Below are positions 7,956 through 15,380 of a stretch of 21,505 nucleotides of DNA, piece after piece (the stretch's first letter is position 1; each line of letters starts with the position of its first letter). Position numbers and translations under genes: made by a program. The notes below the pieces were generated by a model that worked only from the letters and a program-made list of their open reading frames with translations, was not told the origin of the DNA and made no database searches. Origin of the DNA: Piscirickettsiaceae bacterium (GTDB lineage Bacteria; Pseudomonadota; Gammaproteobacteria; Methylococcales; Cycloclasticaceae). The stretch is from assembly GCA_002401365.1 (NCBI GenBank), contig NVSW01000052.1, positions 1-21,505 of the forward strand. Reading direction: 5' to 3'.

Positions 7956-9131
7956 ATGACAACAAAAACTTCACACATTATGCCAACGTATGCATCATTA
8001 CCTGTTCGCTTTATCAAAGGCGAAGGTGCTTGGCTATTTGATGATAAAGGCAATAAATACCTAGACGCATTATCCGGCATTGCAGTCTGTGGCCTAGGGC
8101 ATGCCCATCCTGAGATTGCCGCCGCCATTTGCGAGCAAGCGAATACTTTGATCCACACATCCAATTTGTATCGTATTGATAAACAAGAAAAATTGGCTGA
8201 TAAGCTATGCGAGTTAACAGGCATGCAGGATGTATTCTTCGGTAATTCAGGTGCCGAAGCAAACGAGGCAGCGATTAAAATTGCACGCCGTTTTGCCCAT
8301 AGCAAGCAGGTCGAAAACCCTGTCATTGTGACAATGGACAATAGCTTTCATGGCCGTACCTTATCCACACTAACTGCAACCGGTAATGCAAAAATTAAAG
8401 AAGGATTTGCTCCATTGCCAGAAGGGTTTTACCATGTTCCCTACAATGATATTACCGCACTACAAAGGCTAGCCAAGCAAGAACATAATATTGTTGCCGT
8501 ACTCGTAGAACCCATTCAGGGCGAAAGTGGCATCAACATTCCTGATGATAATTACCTTAATCAACTTCGTACTTTATGCGACGAACATGATTGGCTGTTA
8601 ATGTTAGACGAAATTCAATCGGGCATGGCAAGGACGGGAACATTCTTAGCAAGTCAACAAAATAATATTCAGGCCGATGTTGTCACTATGGCTAAAGCGC
8701 TTGGAAATGGCGTGCCTATTGGCGCCTGTTTAACATCTGGCAAAGCAACTGGCTTATTAACCGCGGGCTCGCACGGGTCAACGTTTGGCGGCAACCCATT
8801 AGCGTGCGCTGCTGCGTTAAAAACCATTGAAATAATTGAAGCAAAGCAATTAGGGCCGCGCGCCAAAGCACTGGGTGAGTCGATAGCCCATTCATTTAAG
8901 CAAAACCTTGAAAACTGTTCGCACCTTGTAGAGGTTCGCAATAAAGGCTTAATGATTGGCATTGAACTAAACAAGCCGTGCCCTGAACTTGTTAGTCAAG
9001 CGCTCGAAAGAAAGCTTCTGATTAACGTTGCTGCAAACAACACCGTTAGGTTGCTCCCCCCTCTTATAATGAGTGATGAAGAAGCAGCTCTGATGGTGAG
9101 CCTTGTTAGTGAATTAATCCTTGCACTATAA
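7956..9131 (+). CDS. argD: acetylornithine aminotransferase (ArgD)
   Basis: ArgD is a class III PLP aminotransferase making N-acetylornithine from the semialdehyde; many also accept succinyl-diaminopimelate in lysine synthesis. The 391 residues show YLDALSGIAVCGLGHAHPEI near the N-terminus, phosphate-binding GNSGAEANEAAIK, the cofactor aspartate D218 (MLDEIQSGMARTG) and the Schiff-base lysine K247 (TMAKALGNGVPIGA). GSTFGGNPLACAAAL completes the family pattern. TAGG 11 bases before ATG is a weak ribosome site. It opens the arginine block and is followed by argF after 27 bases. I see no ARG-box-like site upstream. Confidence 0.95.
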   Translation: MTTKTSHIMPTYASLPVRFIKGEGAWLFDDKGNKYLDALSGIAVCGLGHAHPEIAAAICEQANTLIHTSNLYRIDKQEKLADKLCELTGMQDVFFGNSGAEANEAAIKIARRFAHSKQVENPVIVTMDNSFHGRTLSTLTATGNAKIKEGFAPLPEGFYHVPYNDITALQRLAKQEHNIVAVLVEPIQGESGINIPDDNYLNQLRTLCDEHDWLLMLDEIQSGMARTGTFLASQQNNIQADVVTMAKALGNGVPIGACLTSGKATGLLTAGSHGSTFGGNPLACAAALKTIEIIEAKQLGPRAKALGESIAHSFKQNLENCSHLVEVRNKGLMIGIELNKPCPELVSQALERKLLINVAANNTVRLLPPLIMSDEEAALMVSLVSELILAL

Positions 9132-9158
9132 CCCTCACATTACGTTAAAGTAACTGTT

Positions 9159-10070
9159 ATGAAATCTCGCCATTTTATTACCCTTAATGATTTAAGCGCC
9201 GAAGAACTGCGTTATATCATCCATCGTGCTATTGAGCTCAAGCGTATGCGTGCCGACGGTGAAACTTACGAGCCCTTAAAAAACAAAGTGTTAGGCATGG
9301 TGTTTGAAAAATCATCCACCCGCACACGAATTTCATTTGAAGCTGGCATGGCGCAGTTTGGTGGCAGTGCGATCTTCTTATCTCCCAGAGACACGCAGCT
9401 TGGGCGCGGCGAGCCGATTGAAGACTCTGCGCGCGTGATGTCAAGAATGTTAGATGGCATCATGCTACGAACCAATGATCATCAGACCGTTGTGACCTTT
9501 GCCGAACACTCAAATGTGCCTGTCATAAATGGCCTTACTGACCGTTTTCACCCATGCCAATTACTGGCTGACCTACAAACCTGGTTTGAAATACGTGGTG
9601 ACATCCAAGGCAAAAAAGTATGCTGGGTCGGCGATGGTAATAATATGTGTCAATCGTATATGAACGCTGCCAAACTTCTAGACTTTGAACTCACTATTGC
9701 GTGCCCTGACGGTTATCAGCCAGAAGCCCAATTACTTGCCGCCACCTCTAGCAACGTTACTCTGCTTCACGATACCCAACAGGCAGCGAGAGCTGCTGAT
9801 CTTGTTGTTACCGATGTTTGGGCCAGCATGGGACAGGAACAAGAACAAAAAATCAGAGAAAAGGCCTTTGCTAATTTCCAAGTTAACGAGCAGCTAATGT
9901 CGATTGCAAAGCCAGATGCGCTGTTTATGCATTGTTTGCCTGCGCACCGTGATGAAGAAGTTAGCACTGCCGTACTCGACGGAAAACAAAGCGTAGTATG
10001 GCAAGAAGCTGAAAACCGTCTGCATGCCCAAAAAGCACTGCTTGAATTCCTTATGCACCAAAAAATTTAA
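9159..10070 (+). CDS. argF: ornithine carbamoyltransferase
   Basis: The enzyme joins ornithine and carbamoyl phosphate to give citrulline, the sixth arginine step, as a cytoplasmic trimer. The 303 residues contain the carbamoyl-phosphate loop SSTRTR (52-57), the HPCQLLADLQT motif, the ornithine-site DVWASMGQE and the MHCLPAHR signature. The length is that of the biosynthetic enzyme. Close coupling to argD and the nearby argE and argA favour a biosynthetic argF over a catabolic arcB; no arcA or arcC is present. No clear Shine-Dalgarno precedes the ATG. Confidence 0.95.
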   Translation: MKSRHFITLNDLSAEELRYIIHRAIELKRMRADGETYEPLKNKVLGMVFEKSSTRTRISFEAGMAQFGGSAIFLSPRDTQLGRGEPIEDSARVMSRMLDGIMLRTNDHQTVVTFAEHSNVPVINGLTDRFHPCQLLADLQTWFEIRGDIQGKKVCWVGDGNNMCQSYMNAAKLLDFELTIACPDGYQPEAQLLAATSSNVTLLHDTQQAARAADLVVTDVWASMGQEQEQKIREKAFANFQVNEQLMSIAKPDALFMHCLPAHRDEEVSTAVLDGKQSVVWQEAENRLHAQKALLEFLMHQKI

Positions 10071-10100
10071 TCCTTACATTATTTAACTTAGGAAACATAC

Positions 10101-10766
10101 GTGAAAAAAATACTTTTAATCCTTACTCTATTAAGCAGCAGCTTCGTTTTTGCTGAGGTTGCTTATGTGTCTGATGAACTTGAAATTATGGTGCGCTCAG
10201 GCAAAAGCCCCTCACACCGTATTATTGCCACATTAAAAAGCGGCAAGCGCTTAAATATTATTGAAAAAGATACTGCCTCTGGATACGCAAAAGTTCAGCT
10301 CCAAGGCGGTCGCGAAGGTTGGATTCTGACACGCTTATTAAATAAGATACCATCTGCCAAAGCTCGGTTAGCAAGAACCGAAGCGGCTCTGCAAAAATTA
10401 CAAGGCATCAACAAAAATGCGAATGCTAAACTTAGCTCATTAAGTGAACAAAAAGGTAGCTTAGACACTAAAAGCACCGAGTTAGAAAAACTTAACGCAT
10501 CTTTATCAAGCGAATTAACAACGCTCAAGCAAACGTCTGACAATGCCGTTCAAACCCAGGAAGAGCGAGACCAACTGCTACAGCGTGTCGTTAATATTGA
10601 ACGTGAATTCGAAACAGTGAAACGTGAAAATGATGTATTAAAGAGCAGCAACTCACAGGACTGGTTCCTCGTAGGAGCGGGTGTTTTACTGTTAGGTATC
10701 TTTTTAGGCTTCATCTTGCCAAAAATTAGTTGGCGTAAAAAATCCTCTTGGGAATCTTCCTTTTAA
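10101..10766 (+). CDS. SH3-domain membrane protein (TIGR04211/YgiM-like)
   Basis: A 221-residue envelope protein of unknown role. In order it has a signal peptide (1-18, ending FVFA), a bacterial SH3 domain (about 20-83, with the GGREGWILTRLL end), a long coiled coil (about 88-185, rich in Lys, Glu, Leu and Ser) and a C-terminal membrane segment (LVGAGVLLLGIFLGFILP) followed by a basic tail. This architecture matches the E. coli YgiM family. Translation starts at GTG 10101 with AGGA about 8 bases upstream. It lies 30 bases after argF and 21 before ilvD, so it is probably co-transcribed with amino acid genes, though no functional link is known. Confidence 0.85.
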   Translation: MKKILLILTLLSSSFVFAEVAYVSDELEIMVRSGKSPSHRIIATLKSGKRLNIIEKDTASGYAKVQLQGGREGWILTRLLNKIPSAKARLARTEAALQKLQGINKNANAKLSSLSEQKGSLDTKSTELEKLNASLSSELTTLKQTSDNAVQTQEERDQLLQRVVNIEREFETVKRENDVLKSSNSQDWFLVGAGVLLLGIFLGFILPKISWRKKSSWESSF

Positions 10767-10787
10767 TAACAAATAAACACTACTGAC

Positions 10788-12485
10788 ATGTCTGATAAAA
10801 AAATAAACACCCGAAAGTTTTCATCCCAAGTTGTTGATGGTATGGAACGCGCCCCAAGCCGCGCTATGCTACACGCGGTAGGTTTTAGCGATGATGATTT
10901 CAACAAACCACAAGTTGGCATAGCCTCCACATGGGCAATGGTAACGCCCTGTAACATGCACATTAATGGCCTAGCCGATGAAGCAGCCCGTGGCGTAGAT
11001 CAGGCGGGCGGCAAAGCAGTCGTCTTTAATACCATCACTATTTCAGATGGTATTTCAATGGGCACCGAGGGGATGAAATATTCCCTAACATCACGTGAAG
11101 TTATTGCAGACTCAATTGAAACGGTTGTTGGTTGCCAGGGCTTTGATGCTGTCGTTGCCATCGGCGGTTGCGATAAAAACATGCCGGGTTGTATGATCGC
11201 TTTGGCTCGCCTTAATCGGCCAGCCATTTTTGTTTATGGTGGAACCATCCTGTCTGGCTGCCATAAACAACGAAAGTTAGACGTTATTTCAGTTTTTGAG
11301 GCCGTTGGCGCACGTGCTAATAACCTAATCGATGACGAAGAGTTACACGCTATCGAATCTAAAGCCATTCCCGGCGCCGGCTCATGCGGTGGGATGTACA
11401 CAGCTAACACGATGGCATCAGCGATTGAAGCAATGGGCATGAGTTTGCCTAATAGCTCTGCTCAAGCAGCTGTTTCAGCAGATAAAATGCAAGACTGCGA
11501 ACGCGCTGGAGAAGCCGTACTAAAGTTGCTGGAGCTTGATATCAAACCTAGCGATATCATGACGCGTAACGCATTTGAAAACGCTATTACTGTCGTCATC
11601 GCCCTAGGCGGTTCAACCAATGCCGTTTTACACCTATTAGCGATGGCGCATAGCGCTGGGATTCAGCTAGAACTTGATGATTTCACCGTGATTGGCAAAC
11701 GAGTGCCGATGGTTGCCGATCTCAAACCTAGCGGCAAATACTCTATGGCTGAATTAATCGACATTGGCGGCATTCAACCTTTGATGAAAATTTTACTAAG
11801 AGCTGGTCTACTACATGGCGACTGCTTAACCGTTACCGGCAAAACGTTAGCTGAAAACCTTGCAGACGTTAAAGACTACCCTGACGGCCAAGACATCATC
11901 CATTCTCTAGATAACGCCATTAAGAAGGATAGCCATTTAGTTGTCATGCACGGTAACCTTGCTGCTGAAGGTGCCGTTGCTAAGATTACCGGAAAAGAAG
12001 GTTTGGGCTTTACCGGTAAGGCGCGTGTATTTGATTCAGAAGAAGACTCTATGCAAAGCATTATTGATGGCACGGTACAAGCTGGCGATGTGCTTGTTAT
12101 ACGCTACGAAGGCCCTAAAGGCGGCCCTGGTATGCGTGAAATGCTAGCGCCTACCTCTGCTATCATGGGCAAAGGCTTAGGTGACAAAGTTGCCTTTATC
12201 ACCGACGGTCGATTTTCCGGCGGTACCCATGGGTTTGTAGTCGGCCACATTACACCTGAAGCCTTTCTGGGCGGTGTCATTGCCATTGTTGAAGATGGCG
12301 ACACGATTACCATAGACAGCGAAAGCAGACAGCTAACACTTCATCTCGATGATGATATTATTCAGCAACGCCTAGCAAACTGGAAACAGCCGGCTCCACG
12401 ATATACTCGTGGCGTTTTAGCTAAGTATGCCCAACTTGTAAGCTCCGCATCTGAAGGCGCCGTTACTGACAAACACTTATTTTAA
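10788..12485 (+). CDS. ilvD: dihydroxy-acid dehydratase
   Basis: IlvD dehydrates dihydroxy acids to the 2-keto acids that precede valine and isoleucine, and also feeds leucine and pantothenate. The protein has 565 residues, shorter than the E. coli enzyme (616) and closer to the plant and cyanobacterial type. Iron-sulfur cysteines are C55 (TPCNMHING), C128 (GGCDKNMPGC) and C200 (GAGSCGGMYTANTM). The related short enzymes carry a [2Fe-2S] cluster, so that cluster is likely here by inference. The C-terminal half keeps YEGPKGGPGMREML and TDGRFSGGTHGFVVGHI. No Shine-Dalgarno is evident before ATG 10788. argE follows after 17 bases. Confidence 0.96.
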   Translation: MSDKKINTRKFSSQVVDGMERAPSRAMLHAVGFSDDDFNKPQVGIASTWAMVTPCNMHINGLADEAARGVDQAGGKAVVFNTITISDGISMGTEGMKYSLTSREVIADSIETVVGCQGFDAVVAIGGCDKNMPGCMIALARLNRPAIFVYGGTILSGCHKQRKLDVISVFEAVGARANNLIDDEELHAIESKAIPGAGSCGGMYTANTMASAIEAMGMSLPNSSAQAAVSADKMQDCERAGEAVLKLLELDIKPSDIMTRNAFENAITVVIALGGSTNAVLHLLAMAHSAGIQLELDDFTVIGKRVPMVADLKPSGKYSMAELIDIGGIQPLMKILLRAGLLHGDCLTVTGKTLAENLADVKDYPDGQDIIHSLDNAIKKDSHLVVMHGNLAAEGAVAKITGKEGLGFTGKARVFDSEEDSMQSIIDGTVQAGDVLVIRYEGPKGGPGMREMLAPTSAIMGKGLGDKVAFITDGRFSGGTHGFVVGHITPEAFLGGVIAIVEDGDTITIDSESRQLTLHLDDDIIQQRLANWKQPAPRYTRGVLAKYAQLVSSASEGAVTDKHLF

Positions 12486-12502
12486 TCCGAGCGAATTAGC
12501 AA

Positions 12503-13666
12503 TTGGCCAAGCCGCTAACTAAACTTGACATGATGGCTGCCTTAATCGGCACGCCATCCGTTAGCAGCACCAACTCATTTCACGATCAAAGCAATTTACC
12601 TGTTATTCACTTATTGGCCGATTGGCTAGAAAACATTGGCTTCAGCGTCGATATTCACTATCTTCCTGAGCAGCCTACAAAAGCAAATTTGATTGCCACT
12701 CTAGGGTCTAAATACAAAGGTGCTGAAGGACTCATTCTTTCCGGCCACACTGACACCGTGCCATACGACGACAAACAATGGCAGCAAGACCCCTTTAAAC
12801 TAACCGAATTAGACAATAATTTTTTTGGCCTTGGCAGCACGGATATGAAGTCGTTTTTTGCATTCGCCATCGCCACCGCCTCACAATTTAAAGCATCTGA
12901 CTTAAAAAGGCCGCTGACACTACTGGCAACAGCAGATGAAGAAAGCGCCATGAGTGGCGCCCAGTCACTTACCAAAGAACAGTTAGAACACGCTAAATAT
13001 GCCGTCATTGGCGAACCAACTAGCCTAATACCCGTACGCATGCATAAAGGTGTCATGATGGAGTCTATCGTTGTCAGCGGACACGCGGGGCATTCCAGCA
13101 ACCCCGCACTGGGCGCTAGTGCTACTGAAGGCATGCATACAGTGATAACTGAGCTACTGCGCTGGCGCCAAGAACTACAAAGCAAACACCAAAACTCGGT
13201 CTTTGAGGTCTCAGTACCGACCATGAATATTGGCTCTATCCACGGGGGCGACAATCCCAACAGAATCTGCTCACATTGCGAAACACAAATCGATATCCGC
13301 CCGCTTCCAGGCATGAATATTGATGATTTACGAGACGACCTTCAGCGCAGATTAGCCAAGCTTCTACCTACCAACAGTGGCCTAAGCCTTAGCTACAAAC
13401 CTATTTTTTGTGGCGTTCCGCCGTTTGAAACAGCGGCCAATGCGACATTTACTAAAACCATTGAAGGACTCATTAAAACCCCGTCTAAAGCGGTTGCTTT
13501 TGGCACCGAAGCCCCTTATTTAACCCAACTTGGCATTGATACCATTGTTATTGGTCCCGGCAACATCAATCAAGCACATCAGCCGAACGAGTTCATCCCT
13601 GGACGACAAATTGAACCTTATTGCAATTTTTTGCAAAAATTAATAACTAAAATTTGCATTAATTAA
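12503..13666 (+). CDS. argE: acetylornithine deacetylase
   Basis: ArgE hydrolyses N-acetylornithine to ornithine and acetate, the fifth step of the linear arginine route. It is an M20-family metallohydrolase. Visible residues include H82 and catalytic D84 (SGHTDTVPYDD), D114 (GSTDMKSF), E146-E147 (TADEESAMSGA), E171 (IGEPTS) and the C-terminal histidine in NINQAHQPNEF. The start is probably TTG 12503: a TAG stop lies six bases upstream, and the resulting 387 residues align with the E. coli protein (383) from its beginning; the first ATG (12530) would cut nine residues. It follows ilvD and precedes argA. Confidence 0.95.
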   Translation: MAKPLTKLDMMAALIGTPSVSSTNSFHDQSNLPVIHLLADWLENIGFSVDIHYLPEQPTKANLIATLGSKYKGAEGLILSGHTDTVPYDDKQWQQDPFKLTELDNNFFGLGSTDMKSFFAFAIATASQFKASDLKRPLTLLATADEESAMSGAQSLTKEQLEHAKYAVIGEPTSLIPVRMHKGVMMESIVVSGHAGHSSNPALGASATEGMHTVITELLRWRQELQSKHQNSVFEVSVPTMNIGSIHGGDNPNRICSHCETQIDIRPLPGMNIDDLRDDLQRRLAKLLPTNSGLSLSYKPIFCGVPPFETAANATFTKTIEGLIKTPSKAVAFGTEAPYLTQLGIDTIVIGPGNINQAHQPNEFIPGRQIEPYCNFLQKLITKICIN

Positions 13667-13668
13667 CA

Positions 13669-13721
13669 ATTTGCGCAAATATATATCTATATATTGCGTT
13701 AAAACGCAATTATGCTATCAT
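13669..13721 (+). promoter_or_regulatory. argA promoter with two TTGCG dyads (candidate operator)
   Basis: The 61-base argE-argA gap holds a perfect 12-bp palindrome ATTTGCGCAAAT (13669-13680) and an 8-bp inverted repeat ATTGCGTT-AA-AACGCAAT (13693-13710). TTGCGT (13694-13699) and TATCAT (13716-13721) form a -35/-10 pair with 16-bp spacing, so the second dyad covers the -35. The predicted start is at or near 13728, the A of the argA ATG. This is where a repressor would bind; the binding protein is unknown. Confidence 0.5.
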
Positions 13722-13727
13722 TAATGA

Positions 13728-15272
13728 ATGTTACTTAATGCAAAGAATGTTATTACTCAGTTTGGTGGCATAAAGGCATTAGCCAAAGCTATCGGTAAAA
13801 ATCCCGCTACTATTTACCGCTGGACTTACCCTAAGAGCAACGGCGGCACTGGAGGCACAGTACCTGCAACCGCAATAAAAAAAATCCAACAAGCAGCTAA
13901 AGAGCTTGGCTTTACATTAATTGAAAATGAAGCCAACAAAATATCGAATAATGCGCACCCACACCAATTTGTGAACTGGTTCCGTAACACGGTGCCGTAC
14001 ATCCAAACACATAGGGGAAAAACATTTGTTATCAGCTTTAACGGTGAGGCCGTTCAGGACCAGCTATTTCCCAAATTGATACAAGACCTTGCCTTATTAA
14101 ACAGCTTAGGAATACGGCTTATTTTAGTACATGGTATTCGCCCTCAGCTTGAAAAAAAAATTATAGCCGCAAAAATTAAAAGCAATGTAGATCAACACTT
14201 GCGCGTCACCACAAAAGATATTCTTAATTTAGCAAAAGAAGCCGTCGGCACAGTACGAACCAATATTGAGTCGGAGCTAACTCGCTGCTTATCTAGCGCC
14301 TCCATCAGCGATACAAAAACCCAAATTACGTCGGGTAATTTTATTACCGCAAAGCCAATAGGTATCATTAATGGCGTTGATTTTGAATACACCGGCGAAG
14401 TTAGAAAGGTTGATAGCAAAGGGTTATCATCTAGTCTCGATGCAGGACATATTGCGCTAGTATCGCCGCTAGCATATTCTCCAACCGGTGACGTATTTAA
14501 TCTCCGTGGCGAAGAAATAGCCACTGCAATTGCAGCTGATATTAAGGCTGATAAATTAATTTTGTTAACCGAACAAACTGAACTCTTAGACAGCAACAAT
14601 AAGCTGATTCGCCAACTAACTACCCAACAAGCTAGCACCTTATTGGCAAAAAAAGACATTCCACGAAACGATACTTACTTACACCTTCAAGAAGCAATCG
14701 AGGCCAGCAAAAAGGGTGTCGATCGCATTCATCTTATCAACAGAAAAATTGATGGCGCCTTACAGCTAGAGTTATTCACTAGGAAGGGTTCGGGCACACT
14801 CATAAGTACTCGCCCCTTTGAAGATGCTAGAGCAGCAACCATCGATGATGTCCAAGGGATCCTAGACCTCATTAAGCCGTTAGAACAAAGGGGGCTTTTA
14901 AGCCAACGAACAGCCGATAATATTGCAGCTGATATCAATAAATTTCATGTTATTGAACAAGACGGGCTAATCACCACCTGCGCAGCACTATACGAATACC
15001 TTACTGATGCCATGGGTGAGCTAGCATGTGTTGCCGTCCATCCTGACTACCGCTCAGGGGAGCGTGGTGAGTACTTGCTATCTATGATAGAAGAAAAAGC
15101 GCTTTCAAAAGGCCTAGAAAAAATATTTGTATTAACAACCCAAAGCAGCCATTGGTTTCTTGAAAGAGGCTTCTTGCCTGCCGTATTGAGCGATTTACCA
15201 CAAAAAAAACAAGTCAACTATAATCAAACACGTCGCTCTCAGGTGTTAGTTAAACAATTAACCCATGCATAA
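13728..15272 (+). CDS. argA: N-acetylglutamate synthase fused to an N-terminal HTH domain
   Basis: The enzyme acetylates glutamate, the first and feedback-controlled arginine step. Residues about 85-365 are the amino acid kinase-like domain (FRNTVPYIQTHRGKTFVIS, VHGIRPQ), and about 366-514 the GNAT domain (RAATIDDVQGILDLI, AVHPDYRSGERGEYLL, HWFLERGF), both close to E. coli ArgA. The protein has 514 residues against 443 in E. coli: the extra 70 or so form a Cro-like helix-turn-helix region with FGGIKALAKAIGKNPATIYR, WTYPKSNGGTGGTVP and a following helix. The fusion is in one open frame with no internal ATG, TTG or stop at the junction; GTG 13971 is the only alternative and would truncate the enzyme start. 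ATG 13728 has no Shine-Dalgarno. DNA binding is inferred. Confidence 0.93.
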   Translation: MLLNAKNVITQFGGIKALAKAIGKNPATIYRWTYPKSNGGTGGTVPATAIKKIQQAAKELGFTLIENEANKISNNAHPHQFVNWFRNTVPYIQTHRGKTFVISFNGEAVQDQLFPKLIQDLALLNSLGIRLILVHGIRPQLEKKIIAAKIKSNVDQHLRVTTKDILNLAKEAVGTVRTNIESELTRCLSSASISDTKTQITSGNFITAKPIGIINGVDFEYTGEVRKVDSKGLSSSLDAGHIALVSPLAYSPTGDVFNLRGEEIATAIAADIKADKLILLTEQTELLDSNNKLIRQLTTQQASTLLAKKDIPRNDTYLHLQEAIEASKKGVDRIHLINRKIDGALQLELFTRKGSGTLISTRPFEDARAATIDDVQGILDLIKPLEQRGLLSQRTADNIAADINKFHVIEQDGLITTCAALYEYLTDAMGELACVAVHPDYRSGERGEYLLSMIEEKALSKGLEKIFVLTTQSSHWFLERGFLPAVLSDLPQKKQVNYNQTRRSQVLVKQLTHA

Positions 15273-15303
15273 CCTGCTCACTTTCACTGATCGGAGTATC
15301 GAA

Positions 15304-15319
15304 TGTGAACTGACTATCA
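15304..15319 (+). promoter_or_regulatory. weak CRP-like site upstream of cpdA
   Basis: TGTGA-ACTGAC-TATCA has one perfect CRP half-site (TGTGA) and a poor second (three of five to TCACA) at the correct 6-base spacing. Its centre is about 66 bases before the predicted cpdA start. A tentative call. Confidence 0.2.
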
Positions 15320-15343
15320 TCAAAAGTTATTTAACCGTCTATA

Positions 15344-15371
15344 CTTACACGAAAATATTGCAATTTATAAT
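15344..15371 (+). promoter_or_regulatory. cpdA promoter
   Basis: CTTACA (15344-15349; four of six to consensus) and a perfect TATAAT (15366-15371) are 16 bases apart. The predicted start is near 15378, only about three bases before the cpdA ATG, so the transcript would have almost no leader. The rest of the 108-base gap after argA shows no terminator. Confidence 0.5.
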
Positions 15372-15380
15372 AACTATAAA

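Noticed and set aside
7940..8341. Minus-strand open frame of about 133 codons over the 5' part of argD, possibly feeding hyuB
   Set aside because: It is antisense to conserved argD sequence and its product is Ser/Cys-rich and unlike any family; a missing HyuA fragment was considered and not seen.
12658..13314. Long open frame of about 218 codons on the minus strand inside argE
   Set aside because: It lies wholly within a well-supported metallohydrolase gene, has no ribosome site and reads as low-complexity Ser/Leu/Cys-rich sequence with no family resemblance.
13693..13710. The inverted repeat before argA read as a terminator for argE
   Set aside because: The loop would be only two bases, the stem is AT-rich and no T tract follows; an operator is a better reading.
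14192..14659. Minus-strand open frame of about 155 codons inside argA
   Set aside because: It is antisense to the conserved kinase-like domain and has no recognisable domain or start signal.
15273..15380. Possible small RNA or tRNA in the argA-cpdA gap
   Set aside because: No cloverleaf, stable hairpin or terminator is visible; the gap is explained by the cpdA promoter.
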